Source: Welwitschia mirabilis (lineage: Eukaryota > Gnetophyta > Gnetopsida > Welwitschiales). Taken from it: 64,000 bases of DNA. The stretch covers positions 215,760,285 to 215,824,284 of the forward strand of contig JBOZIK010000001.1 of NCBI GenBank assembly GCA_051453625.1, given 5' to 3'. The notes under the pieces were generated by a model that was not told the origin of the DNA, did not search any database, and was given only the letters and a program-made list of their open reading frames with translations. Of this stretch, positions 1 to 13,142 are shown in pieces. The position numbers and the translations under genes were made by a program. The first letter of the stretch is position 1; every line of letters starts with the position of its first letter.

Positions 1-432
1 ATGTGATCACCAGTAATCACGTCCATCAGTTGCCCTTGCATTTACCAGATTCAGGCTTACTGATTATTATGCAGTAGCCCTTAGGAGTTTAGTCGATCAC
101 CTATTCTATTATTAGACTAAATTTTATAGAATGTAGTGCAATTTCCTGTGTCCATTTATCAATAGCCCATGTTTATCCTAGTTCTTACATTTAGACTCAA
201 ACAGGGTCACCTGAATAATAGAGTTTCGATCACCCATTTTAGAATTGGTCTTCTTCCTGATGTGATAGCTTGGTCACCCAATGTGACATACTCGATCATC
301 CATTCTTCAACCATCAGTTTCTTAGTCGGTATTAGTCTGGTTACCCTACGTTATGTGGGTGGTCATCTGATTTTGAAGTAGTATCACAGTTCTTTAACAG
401 GTCAGTCACCCAATCTTAAACATTAGTCGCCC
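1..432. repeat. Degenerate 22-bp satellite array
   Basis: A short core of the form RRTCACCC, or its variants agtagccc, aatagccc and agtcgccc, recurs with a period of 22 bp. Clear cores start at 5, 28, 73, 95, 161, 205, 228, 272, 294, 339, 361, 404 and 425. Every interval is close to a multiple of 22. Skipped units at about 50, 117, 139, 183, 250, 316 and 383 are too diverged to read or only partly match. The array probably continues beyond the left edge. It keeps several CpG sites, unlike the DNA to its right. An open frame at 169-381 is produced by the repeat and is not a gene. Confidence 0.75.
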
Positions 433-2134
433 AGTGCTAGGAAATATCTGCACAATAGACTAATTACAAAAAATTGTTAAATTAAGTAATGACAATAGGT
501 TCTTAATAAGATCAATTACTTAAAATATCATACAAGCATCCAACATCTAAAATTAAGCATAACACATATTTTTAACATGAGAAAAAATATAAGACATCAT
601 TAGTTATAAAATAAATATTAGTTATTATAAAGCCTCTAATTAAAGAAAGGTTGACATATTAAAACTGCAATCCCAAATAGTGTGATATAATTAATAGATT
701 AATATGTCTAATATTTAAGTAATTAAAGGTTATAAAATGTGAGGTGTAATAGATGAATAGTGTTTTTGTACCATCCTTAATATGCACAAAACTTATAATG
801 TTAAGTTTATATTTATATCAAAAAAATAAAAATTACTTTATATTACTTACCAATATGAATAATAATAATCCTTACCTATACATTAGATTACTCATATCTT
901 TCTATATTAAAATAGGTATCATAAGAGAAAATGCTAGATTAAATCCTTTTCTTAGCTCATAATTAGATGCATAAAATTTTATTATTTATCATTAACAATT
1001 AATAAACTTAATTATTTTACAAAAATATGCACATTTAAAGTGTGGTGACAAGTGTCTGACTACCAAAAAACTACTACCAAAGCATAATATGGTAAACACG
1101 GAAAAAAAAGAATCCATAATATATAAGATGACACATGAGAAATGGAGATAAAGTTGGAAATGATGTCTAAACTATTCAAATTCTACTTTTCATTGATTAT
1201 ATACATATACAATAAGTGTCAACATATCCCTTTAATAAGAGGATGTATCATTATTTTTTATATACAAGTATTACATCTTTAACTACATGAAGGAAAAACT
1301 CAATTTTTAAAATAAGAAAATCATGCTCTGAGACTTTACAAAAATAAATGTATATTAAACACAATAATTTAACTTAAGAAAATAAAATCAAGTATAAATA
1401 GTCTAAGTTAGAGCATAAGGAAATCTCCAAGGTCGAAATGCAAATATAGTGAAATCACATGAGTATCAAATCAATGGAATACTTAACATGAATTAATATA
1501 GAAATATTAAAATTGTCTTATCAAACTATGACTTTACATGATAAAACAACAATTCCTTTCATGTGATATACAAGTAATTACAACACATGATTTATAATTA
1601 TTGTTAAAAACTATATGTATAAAAATTTTATTTTACATGATGTGAAAAGGGAAATAGAATAAAATAAAAAAAACATATTTTATACAAAATTACTAAGATT
1701 CTTAATATCATTTATAACTCAAACAAATAAGAAAGAGAATTTAAATAGTCAAATTTACCAACGTTGTTTCATACAAAAATAATTTTCCTTGAAAACTTCA
1801 CTACTTGAAATCATATCCTATGGATTTAATTAAGTAATTCAAACATCTCATTCCATTCTATATAAAATGTACAACATCCTAGAATCAAAAGATAACACTT
1901 AAAAATCTAGATTCTTTAAATTGAAATAGAAAAATATTTGACTCAAGCAAGATTTTTAGTAAATTAAAATATAACTGACTTGGAAGATAACTTTTTACTT
2001 ATCATGAAATGAGTTATAAAAGAATTAAAAAATATAAATTAGATTATAAATCAATAGGTAATTGATAAAAACTAGCATATTAATGTTTATTAAATTAGAG
2101 TAATACTTAGACAATTTCAAATCATTTTGACTAA
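433..2134. other. Unassigned AT-rich DNA
   Basis: No coding frame, RNA gene or retrotransposon domain is recognisable on either strand. Short open frames such as the one at 753-962 have the Asn/Ile/Leu/Tyr-rich composition expected of AT-rich noncoding DNA. Confidence 0.6.
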
Positions 2135-2140
2135 TTAAAA

Positions 2141-2193
2141 GAGAAAAAGGAAGAAGATAGAGGGGAAAGGAAGAGGAAGGAAAGGGGAGGAGA

Positions 2194-2261
<68 letters not shown>

Positions 2262-2365
2262 NNNNNNNNNNNNNNNNNNNNNNNNNNNNNNNNNNNNNNN
2301 NNNNNNNNNNNNNNNNNNNNNNNNNNNNNNNNNNNNNNNNNNNNNNNNNNNNNNNNNNNNNGGAA

Positions 2366-2438
<73 letters not shown>

Positions 2439-2500
2439 GTGAGTGAGGGAAGGAGGGAGGAAAGAGGGGGGAGGAGGAGGAAAGAGAGAGAAAAAGAGAG
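2141..2500. repeat. (GA)n microsatellite in a polypurine tract, gapped
   Basis: Nearly pure GA dinucleotides run from about 2197 to 2261 and from 2366 to 2434, inside a purine-only stretch of about 350 bp. A 100-N gap at 2262-2361 falls within the tract, so its true length is unknown. The minus-strand frame at 2135-2551 is the Leu/Ser translation of this repeat and is not a gene. Confidence 0.9.
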
Positions 2501-2551
2501 ATATTTCATAAGAATAAACTTAGAAATCCTTAAAACCTTCAAAATAATCAA

Positions 2552-5500
2552 AACATATCCTAAAAGAATTTTATAGAATTAATCATTCAATTGATTAAAA
2601 CTGATACAAATAGTTTAGTAGAAAAAGCTGAAAAATTGCAATCAATCTTAGTTTAATCAAGAATATTAAGAAAACTATAAAACTTGAGAACAAATGGATT
2701 GCACATTATGAAAATAATTAAGACATAGTGCAAGATAGGATTTTAAATTTCTAAAAATGCATTAATAATAATAGTGAAATTCACTTTGCAAGATTAAGAA
2801 AATTAAGATTTTAGTAGTTTAGAAATTCTAAGTGAAACTACAACTTTGGCTGTAGATAGTTAAAAATTGGTTTCTAAAAGTCAAATTTGGGTTCTAACTA
2901 GTTGGGGGTAAAAGTTTCTAAATCATGAGATGAAGCCACTGACAAAATTCTAAAACATTGGAGTTACCAAAAAATAGTTATGTACTAGAATTTCAATCAT
3001 TATTTACCTTAGAAAAAAGGTGAAAGAATGAGAAAAAAAATAAAAATAAGAAGAATGAAGGAAATATGAGAGAAGAGAAATAAAACACATGATTTATTTT
3101 AAAAAAAAGTAACCAACCATGCAAAATTTCGAAGTTCCATGATAGGTACTAAATATATAATAATCTAATTATCATAATTATGCAACATGCTACAAAAAGT
3201 CTAACTATATTAAAAGGAAAACATGATAAAAATGCATAAATCAAGTAATGAAAAGCATAGAAACATAGTGTATTTCATCATTATCCAGCCAATTGCTTAC
3301 AAGATTTGATGCCTTCTTCTCCTCCTGCATTGCCCATTCACATGCACTTCACCACCCCTACAATGTCCTATGGATGGATGAAAATGGGATAAAACGTGTT
3401 GTATAAAACACAAAAGAACATAAGAGGCTAAACGTGGATGTTTATAATATAAAACAATGATAATGAATAATGTATAACACTTCCAAAGCTAATATAGAGA
3501 GAAGATCAACTTGGAAGTGAAGAAATGTAAGAGAATTAAAGTAAAAAATCTCTTTCCAATGCTTGAGAATGTTTTGAATCATATCAAAATGGAATAAATG
3601 AGGTATAATAACATTATTTTTTGAGTTTGGAAATTAATGTAAGTCTTTATAAGTGCACTTGAGTTGATTGTAGATCGAGTAGTTGCTAAAACCATCACAT
3701 TTTTACATGTGATGCATACTTCACATGTGAAAACTATCAAATGGTATTGCAATACTAGTTTGCTCTTGAAAATAGAGTTGTAGCATCATAGGTAATTTGA
3801 AAAATTAACTACCTCATCTTCCAAAAAGTATATTAACTTAATTTTATTTCTTATGATTGACATTACATGAAAACATCCAATTTGATTAAAAAATAACTAA
3901 TAATATATAACTTATAGAATTTAGAATGCAAATTTCAAAGATACTAACATCATTAGAAGCTTTGATATCATTTAGTATTATGCATCAAGTGCAGAATGAT
4001 TTAAAATTGTTTTATTAGCAAGTGGATGAGATATGATTATGAAAAAGGAACTATGAATCATCTATAGAGCTAATAAGTTAAGTACTCTACTATACCTCAC
4101 ATTTTCACCCTCAATTTCAATCATTTAATCATAATGATCACAATTAGCCACATATAGAATCATAATGCATTCTCTTTAACTCATTAAGTGTCAAATATCT
4201 TCGTCATCTACAAATTGTAAAAATACCTCTAAGTGTAGTATTATAGTTTAAAACATAATACAAAATAATGATTATTAATACCTTATTTTATTAAAATCTC
4301 AGGCTTCAACATTAACCCTTTTACTAACTATATAAATGAAAAACATACTTGCTATTATAGGGATCTTTTTCTTTAGACTATTTAGCACTTCATCTGACTA
4401 CTTTAATTTATTAGAAGAAACTTCTTCAAATGTAGGAGTATAAATACACCTTGCATGCAATCTCCATGAAATACACATGAAATTTGCAGAGGAAGCATTA
4501 AATCTATGATGTTATTTTTATGATAGCAATCAATAGAATGTATTTTTATACTAAACTTATTAATAATTATTTCTCTTATTATATTTTAATACATTTGTAT
4601 GTTAAAGGTATTGTAAATGATTATATTACTTTAAAATGAAACATGTTTCTTTTCTTGCACCTATATTTAAAATCAGGTATATATTTAGAATAGAATACTA
4701 ATTAAATCTAAGTGTTTTCTAATATACATTTGCTACTTTTGTTATATTATATAATCTCCTAAATATATATTTTATGTATATAGGTAGCTTAACTATTTGA
4801 TAGAGTGTTTGGTTGTCATTCTAATAGTTTTACTTGGAACATCGTATGGAAGACTTAAACAATAGCTCTAATGTTAAGAGGTATAATAGAAATAAGAATA
4901 GATCCTTCAAGGCTTCCCTTTAAAACAATATATATATTTGAATGATAAATTTATGAGATTAGGCTTGCATTAGCACATATTATTCTATGTTTTTATCTTT
5001 TTTTTTTGAAAAATTAATCTTCATAGTTAATTTTAATTTTTTGACTTACCAATACTCTAGCCAATTATGTTTTTAAGAAGTCTTGGGATTACATCACATT
5101 ATATGATAAAACATGTTCTTCATGAATGATCTCTTCAATGTTTAGACTCATAAGGAAAATTAAAGACTATTTCTATAAAATACTTGGGATGAATCTTTAC
5201 ATGTCATATGTTTAGAGTTCATGGAAATTAAACTTATCCAAATTCATTACACTAGTATTAACTTTCATTTAAGTTAGTTTAAAATGCATTTTTATTAATT
5301 TGATAACTTTACCTTTCCATCATTAAAATAAAAATAAAATAGAAATTTCATTCCATTTTAGCCTAGGATTCCCTTTATTTTTACCTTTTTTATTTTTTAA
5401 AAATGGAAGATATATAAAAGAGGATATTAGATTATCTTCTAGTCAAAGATTTTGCATTCCCATGCATGACTTATCTTATTAAGAAAGAAACACTTGTACT

Positions 5501-6885
5501 TTAAATAAATTCATGTTCACTGAAATGGATAATTATTAACCTATTCTCTCATCTATAAAAAGAGAATCCAACACTACATTTTCTAAATAAACTACCAATA
5601 TCCATGCCTATTTTCACTCTTAATTTTCCACTTTAGTTATTCTACTTTATCCTTAGCATATCCATGCAACTATATATTCCACTAGTATCATCATCTAAGT
5701 TTAGCCTATGTTAAAATGTCTAGGATGTCTAAAGACTTAATTATTAATGGTGTATTTTATTATTTTCTCTAAGAATATAATACTATATATCTTAATAAGA
5801 ATAAGAAAATAGGATAAGAAAGTCTTCTACATAATCTAGTAAAAACCTATTTCATAATAAGATAAAAGAAATTTTTATACTTATATGTTTTTATAATATG
5901 AATAATGATGAAAGTGAAGTTTGAGAGAAAAAATATAATATCTTAGAATCTTGCAACTAGGATAAGAAGATTTAGAATTTGTATTACTTCTATTGGATTA
6001 TTATAGCCCTTTCTTTACCTAATGATGATTAAAATTTATATTATTTAGAGAGAAGTTTGATAAATTTATGTGTAAAGAATGTTGTAGTATATGCTCAAAA
6101 GAAAGATGATATCTTTCTTTGTACATTTTATTTTAATAATCAATTAACACTCTTAAGATTTATTATTAAAAATAAATTCCCTTCTTCTTATGCTTCTAGT
6201 ACCTATTATTCTTCTCTAAATTTCATTTCTATAATTTGGAATGGAAAAAGATCTAATATATGTATATTTTTCTTTAATATTTTTAGATATTTAAGAGAGA
6301 TACTAAAACTATCCTTGTTCCCAGTTTTGTTAATAATATTTTAATATTTATTAATGGTAATGAAACTTTACATGTAGAGGTTTAGAATGGTAAAGTCATT
6401 AATTTCATTATGGATCATAAAATCACTTGAGTTAAGAAGCATGAAAAACTAGATTAAATTCAATAAGAGAAGTTGAAATGTTCAAAATTCAAGAATAAGA
6501 ATAGGAAAAAAAATAAATAGTATTTAACACCTAGGTTATCTATTTCTACTTCTTCCTAACAAGAAACAAAGCTAATAAGATGTTACCAAGGACGCACAAC
6601 AATTTGATACAAATATTTGGAGAAAAATTAGAAGGATAGAAAGGAAATCAAGAAAAATATTGATAAGAATAAGAGAAAGATGATATCTAAGTTTTAGGAA
6701 AATCATAGAAGTTTAGGCTCTAAAGAGGGCTCTTCTTATACATGATCTCCTCTAAAACACTCTTTTTTATTTAATGTTTTCTTTCTTATTCTATCTCTAT
6801 AATTTTCTTTATGATCTTTTACCCTTGTGATGATTTTCTATAATAAAGTAATATAAATATATGTGATTTTCCTTTAGAAGCTTAA
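2552..6885. other. Unassigned AT-rich DNA
   Basis: No domain is recognisable. A slightly GC-richer patch at about 3290-3370 has no long open frame. The plus frame at 6057-6344 (95 codons) is hydrophobic and AT-driven, and has no motif or related neighbour that would support a gene. The decayed look and missing CpG suggest old transposon remains, but no family could be named. Confidence 0.5.
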
Positions 6886-7357
6886 TATTTAAAGTTAAAT
6901 TGGAATATTTTTAACTATTTTCAACATTTAAGCTAGCATAATGTTTTATTGAGGGGTGTAAGACATTAAAATTTTTTAAAATTTTCATTATTATAAGTAT
7001 AAAAACCTCATAATTTTATTTTTTAAACCTTTTAAGAGAATAAAAACTATGAATTTAATGAATATGTGGAAAATTATAAATAAAATTAGACTTGAAAAGT
7101 TAGAAACTTTTTAAATTTAATAAATTTGATATTTAAAGTTAAATTGGAATATTTTTAACTATTTTCAACATTCAACCACTATAATATTTTGTTCAAGGGT
7201 ATAAGGCATTAAAAGTTTTCAAACTTTCTATTATTCTAAGTATAAAAACCATATAATTCTATTTTTAAATCTTTTAGAAGGTTTAAAATTACAAATTTGA
7301 GAAAAATGTTGAAAATTATAAATAAAATTAAACTTGAAAAGTTAAAAACTTTTACAA
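6886..7357. repeat. Tandem duplication, 244-bp period
   Basis: A segment at about 6886-7117 is repeated at about 7130-7357. The shared block beginning aaagttaaattgg is at 6891 and again at 7135, an offset of 244 bp. Later blocks (aagtataaaaacc and aaaattataaataaaatta) recur at the same offset. The two copies differ at many positions, so the duplication is old. The open frame at 7297-7524 overlaps the second unit and looks accidental. Confidence 0.75.
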
Positions 7358-9253
7358 TCTATTGCATCAATCAGATTAATTTTGATGTAAGTAATAAATC
7401 TAAATTAAATTTTAAGGTTTTTAGTCTTATTGAAACATTTAGTTTTTATCTTACATGTGATGCTTTAAAACTTTTTAAGATTATAAATATCCTTTTAAAG
7501 TTAAATGTTTTGCATTATTTGTGAAGAGACTTGTAAACTACTAGTTGGAGATACTATTATGATTTAGTTTCTATAAATTTAATTCCTTTAAACTTTAGTA
7601 AATTAATTATTTTATGCTATAAATGATATGGCTAACATTTTTTCCTAAACTAGTGGAGCTTTGCTCTTAGGTATTACTTATTAAAGGAAAAAAAACCTAA
7701 TACTAAGTATTTACTATTTAGATCATGCTAAATTGTTTAATTTTGAATCAAGAGTGTATATTCTAAGAAGAGTAGCATTATCATAATATCTATAGTGATA
7801 TCATTATTCTAGAGGATGATGAATCTCATAAGAGCTAAAGTGAATATTACTCATAAAATAAAAAAATAAAAATAATAGATCATGACTAAAGTCAAATGGA
7901 TGTCAAGAATCCAAGGAAGCTACTAGAAGGATTAGTTTAAGTAAATTAAATGATGAAGTAATTTTTCTTTAACTAGATTGAATAAATGGCAATATATAAA
8001 TCAAGTCAAATTAAATATAAAACCTTGATTTTAAATCTAATATGTAAAACTTATTATCCAGATGAAACTAATTAATTAATAAAATGACTTATTAAATAAA
8101 CAAAACATTTTTTTGAGTTAATTAAGTTAACATTGATGAAATTATTTATTAACTAAAAATCCATGTTAATTAATTAAGGAGTTTCAACCATCTTTCTAAT
8201 GGATATACCTTTACTTAAGGTCATAATTGTAACTTATAACTCTTAATCAACATTAAAAGGATGGTCTAGTTAAGGCATAAGAAATTAAATAAATTAGGTA
8301 CAATCTTTGACAAACTCTGCTTAGCCATTTGATAATCATCAAAAATAAATTTAGAAGATAGATCCTTCTAATTTATTAAGAAATATCACCCTCCTTGATA
8401 AAGATTATTCATCATTACAAAGAGATTCCTTCAAGGCCATTTCAAGTATGTAATCATTTTTTTCTTTATCATTATTTTTATCATTATAAATTGCACAATA
8501 TTCTATTTCATAGATATTGAGATATTAGATTAAAATAATTGGTAATCAAACCTATTATTTCATTTACCTACATTAATTATTCTTTTTGTTGGGTTTTTTT
8601 AAAAGCTATTTATTCAAAATTTAAGAAAATACTTTAAATATTTAGATGATTATTTATTTGGAAATATGACTATGCTTGTGTCTATTATTAATGTATGTTA
8701 ATATGTAATATTATCTTAGGGATACAAATATTGCATGGCCAAACCCAACTTATTACCAAATAAACTAGGACTTTTGTTTGTAGTATAGTTCCAATGTTAT
8801 TTTCTCATAAGAATAGATGTAGTAAACTATTAATTAAGCAAGCACAATGTAAATAAGAATGAGTGTTTATGATGTATTTAATATTGGAAATCTTAGTAAT
8901 GAGACATAGCTTCAAGATTTAGGATGATGATTTAAAAGATAGCTAGAATCCTTTATTAGGCTTATGTAGCTTCAATCCTTAAGTTTAATAATTCATGTCA
9001 AGTTTATCAATCAAACTCAAGCATATTGGGATAACCTCATCCATCATATAAGTGTTAGTAATGTCTTCAAGTCACTTTAGCCTTTACAACAAGGATATTA
9101 TAAGTATGAATAGTAGGTATTATTCAAGATCCATTAAATCAAGATTCAAGTTATGAAACTAAATTGAAAATAAGTAGAATCACATATGAAATTTAAATTA
9201 ATTAATATGTTTTAGCCAAATTTAAGCATACTATGTATGAATTAATTACAACT
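7358..9253. other. Unassigned AT-rich DNA, possibly LTR remains at its right end
   Basis: No coding domain is visible. The right part, roughly 8900-9252, ends in ...attaca directly before a sequence like a primer-binding site (see the 9254 entry). It could therefore be the end of a decayed LTR, but no partner LTR was found by eye. Confidence 0.4.
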
Positions 9254-9270
9254 TAGTATCAAAGCAATGA
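9254..9270 (+). other. Possible primer-binding site, tRNA-Met type
   Basis: The sequence ttagtatcaaagcaatga matches the plant initiator-tRNA-Met primer site (TGGTATCAGAGC) except for two G-to-A changes. It lies two bases after a possible LTR end in ...aca. Together these suggest the 5' junction of a plus-strand LTR retrotransposon. No gag or pol domain is readable downstream, so the element would be mostly lost. Confidence 0.4.
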
Positions 9271-10940
9271 ACTAAGGAAAAAAATACAACATTTTATTAT
9301 CAAATGTTTGAAAGCATATAATTATTGAAAAGCAGTTAATGCTAATCCAAAAAACATCATGCTAACTTGAAATCTAGTCCATCCATAATGGGAGGTTTAG
9401 AAAGAACTTATGATAGAAGCTACACTAATTCCTTTTTATTAATCTCACAATGAATCATTCTCCTCAATTAAGCCAAAGTATGCTATTTATAGGTTAATTT
9501 AGGATTTCTAAGGTCCAATGGCATTTATCTTATCCATGTGATACAAATTGAGTGAATTTCTATTAGAAATTATTTATGTTTTACTAATTGATTTCAACTA
9601 TCCTCTAGATAGATTGCTTACAGTAAGAACAAACTAGAACATAAGGCTTAACCTATTCTATGAATAGTAACTAGCATTTTCATTATGAACTAGTGCTGCC
9701 ATCTGATCTACTTAACACATCTTCAACTCCTACTTGATGCATCTACATTTGTCCTAAAACCTGATAAGAGAAAAGATAGATACAAAAAATCAGTTTTTGT
9801 AGTAAAATTTAGCCATAATAATGTAAAATAGTTAAGATTGTATTATTAACATCATAAACATGTAGAACTAGCTCAAGGTACCTGGTTTAAATGTTAATTT
9901 TTTTCATGTCATTACACCACCAAATCAAAATTTTTCTAGTTCCTTAAGCAAAGAATGAAAAATTATGAATAGCATGAAAAGAAATTGTAATGATAAAAGT
10001 GCACAAGTATGAGCATTTTATGTGTCAAATTTCATTGAACTTTAGAATGATGACGGTACACCTATTAAGTGAAATACTAACTTTTCTTCTAATAATTTCT
10101 AATTACGTTCTTAATGTAACATGATATATCCTTAATGTAAAAGAGAAAAACCATTGAATCATATTTTTATTAGCTAGTAAAAACACATACATCAAATGAG
10201 AAGAAGATACAAATGCATAATATGAATAATAAACATTTTGGCCAATAGATCGTCTATGTGGAGTAGCTTTGGGGATAGCTATTTATCCTTTCCTCTATCA
10301 TTCTTCTCTCTCTCTTCACCCCCTTCCCCTTCCCTCCTCCTTCCCTCCTTCCTTTCAGATTTTTTTGGTCTTTTTCTAATTCTCTTCATTTTTCTCCACA
10401 ATTTACAGCCCAAGTTTTCTTTTATTCAGAAAAATGCTCTAGGAAAATCTTACTAGAATAAGAATAAGATGATAATTAATGGTAAGATGAAGGAGAAGAA
10501 GTACATGTAAGGGCTCATCCTTAAGTTTCTTTTTTCTTCTTCTAGTAACACAAGAAAAGGAAGAGGAGAATGAAATTTAAATACTTGCTATATTTCTAGA
10601 GGTACTTTTTCTTACTATCTTCTTTAATGCCCTGGGATTCAATTTGAAGCCTTACTTTTATAAACTTATGCAATTGTTTTAGATGTCTCAATGAAGGCTT
10701 TTCCCAACTATCACAAGGTAAAGAGAAATGGATAGCATTATAAAGTAAATTTATGATAAAATAACATAAGGGTAGATTACTTTTATTGCCAATATGCTTT
10801 AAAATGAGATGAAAAATCATTTAGATAGATAAGATGGTTGATTATATTATATATATAAATCATATCTAAATGACTTATATAAGAATCAATAACATAGAAA
10901 TTAAGTATAATTTTTTTAATAATAAAATAAAAAAGAGCTA
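9271..10940. other. Unassigned AT-rich DNA
   Basis: No domain is recognisable. The plus frame at 10238-10456 crosses a C/T-rich stretch (about 10285-10360) and is Ser/Pro/Leu low complexity. The minus frame at 10596-10820 shows no motif. Confidence 0.5.
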
Positions 10941-10941
10941 A

Positions 10942-11460
10942 CTAGTTTTTGTGTAAATATTTGCATGGTAAAGATCCTTTTCTTTTAGGTGCATATTCTA
11001 TATCTAATTCATTATAATAAAAGGTAAGAATTTTTATAAGTCTAAATGGTAAATTATCATGATTCTCTAACCCTACAATGTTCTCAACATTTTCTATTAA
11101 ATTAGAAAAAGATATATTATATACTTTAACATGGATTACCCAAGTATCTTCTTCATCCATGTTGACATTCTTGTAGAACTATAATACTTTCTTTAGATAG
11201 TAATATTTCCCTTTATTCTTCAACAAGTACATCTAATTATATGTCCAATTCTTTGTAAGTAAATGGGTGCAAACATGAACAAGAATGAATAGAATATCAC
11301 TTCTTAAATAAAAACACCTTGCCTTCCATTCATTATTCTTGCAAGAAACTGTGAGAAGATAAAAATGTAAGAGAAAAATGGAGGAAATAAGATAATTAAG
11401 AATATGAAGGAAAGTTTCCATAAGTATGTCAAAATATGAGAGAAAATTAAGTAACAGTCA
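10942..11460 (-). pseudogene. Decayed minus-strand coding fragment, family unknown
   Basis: Two open stretches, 11421-11233 and 11160-10942, lie in the same minus-strand frame. The 72 bases between them contain a stop at each of two places but no frame change. The frame can be read about 170 codons, from just after a stop near 11458, with only two internal stops, well below what random AT-rich sequence gives. The composition is protein-like: the second part opens MDEEDTWVIHVKVYN and ends in a basic run, and the first contains an aromatic block NEWKARCFYLR. This loosely resembles the WK-x-R-aromatic patch of gag-like plant transposon proteins, but I could not assign a family. It lies just left of Athila copy Z, so it may be retrotransposon gag or a piece of a host gene. 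Confidence 0.35.
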
Positions 11461-13142
11461 AAAACCAAAAGTAATTTGGACTAATTAATGAAGTAGAAAG
11501 ATAAAAAACATGATACTAAAACTAGGAGAATTCACAAAAAAGTAGCTTCAATAGAGCACTAGTGGTACTAATTTATTTGGATAGTGACGCTAGTTAGACT
11601 AATTGAAAGCATTCAAAATTTGGATAATAGATGGCTATAGTTACATGAGAAAGGGTTGTAGTAAGTGTGGAATGAAATTGAGACCCTAACACATATGTTA
11701 TATAAGAAAACAATGAAATTTAAGCCATATAATCCTTGGTTATAGTCAATAATTTAGATCACATTTTCCATGAATTAAGTTTTTAATGATGATGTCATAT
11801 CATAATTAAAAAAAAGTTTGCTTCTTTTGTGATTTCTTCCTAAGATGAAATGGCATATTAAATGAATGAAAAATGAGGTGGATGAACATTGTAAATGTAT
11901 AAAATGATGAAAATTATGATGCTACCATGAAACTAGTGAATAACCAAGATGAACAAAGTTAAGAAAAATAGCCTATTAAGTGAAATTAAATCTTTTTTTA
12001 GTTTTTTCATCTTTTTTTAAATAAATAAAGTTTAAATTGGTGGATCTTTTTTTAAGACAATGTAAAGCAAAGAGAAAGCAAAATATTTACAAGATAAGAG
12101 TAGTCAAGAAAACTTAAGTTATAATTAATTAAAGTACACTATTAGAAATCTTCAATTGTATATTAATTTTCATACAAATTACCTTCCAGTATCATGGGAG
12201 ACTTTCTTTAAATATTTAATCATATCTAGTGTTTGATGTTGTGATACCTTATTTTAATAAAGTTAATATGTTATATGTAAAGAAGTTTGTCCTACACTAT
12301 GAGTAAGCATCCATAGCCCCAATGTAAGTAATTAACTTAGATAATAGTAATTCATAAAATTTTTTATCCTTTTTTTCTTTTCTTCTTTTTCTTTTTCTTT
12401 TTTTTTTGTTAAGGAAGTAGTGAGGGGGAGCGAGGTTGTTAAAAAGAGTGAATGATGTTTCAAGAATTACATTTTAGAATATTTTTACTTTGTAAGAGTT
12501 TTTCTTTATAAGTTCTTTTGTAGAGTGTAAATAAGGGTCATTGGCCTAATAACCTAGTTTACAAGAAATCTCATCCTATGAAATGAAAGATAAAAAGGCA
12601 TATATGAAAGTAGAAATACCACCTTTTACCTTAGAATTAAACAAATTAGAAAATCAAGTGGATGAAAACTTTAAAATAGAAATCAAGATAAAGATGGCTT
12701 ACTCTTTAAAAGAAAAAAGTTTATCTAATTGTTTCTAACAAATTAAAGTAAAATTTATTAATGAGTTATATGATGTGTCATTAATGAGGATCAGTAAGTC
12801 TCATGAATTCATGAGTATATACAATGAATGGATGATCGAGTTTAAGGCGATAACCATTTAACCTCCTTGGAAATAAATGTAACTAGGAGTTATATAACAA
12901 AATCAAGTTGCCTTCTTAAAATATATTTCATTGGATGTGTTAACCATGAAGATTTTTCATTTTCTCTTTTTGAGCTTCATGTTTTCATAAGCATCATTTT
13001 TAGTCTCTTTTAATTTACTAAGTTGAATAATTCTATTCTCATCTTCTACATCAAGGTTACGGTTCATGTTATTCATAGCTTAATATGCCTTATGCTCAAG
13101 CTCTATAAGAATATGACATCAGTTTTCATAAACAAATATATA
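11450..13142 (-). mobile_element. Athila-like Ty3/gypsy copy Z, 3' fragment
   Basis: The segment 12820-13142, read on the minus strand, aligns with the integrase C-terminus of copy A (16000-16400). Shared landmarks are a YHLKHYHPP-like end, the block for the FPGKL region, and a block around 12950-13100. Left of it, 12225-12480 matches the 3' noncoding region of copy A (15240-15680), including the phrase agcatccatagccc. The left limit at about 11450 is inferred from the spacing in copy A. No 3' LTR for Z was recognised further left. The integrase is cut at about 13142, where the LTR of copy A begins, so A apparently inserted into Z. This makes Z the oldest member of the nest. Confidence 0.55.

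Noticed and set aside
169-381. Open frame of 70 codons at the left end
   Set aside because: It lies wholly in the 22-bp satellite and is a product of the repeat.
2135-2551. Minus-strand frame of 138 codons, Leu/Ser repeats
   Set aside because: It is the translation of the GA tract and of the N gap.
10238-10456. Plus-strand Ser/Pro/Leu-rich frame
   Set aside because: Low-complexity C/T-rich DNA with no motif.
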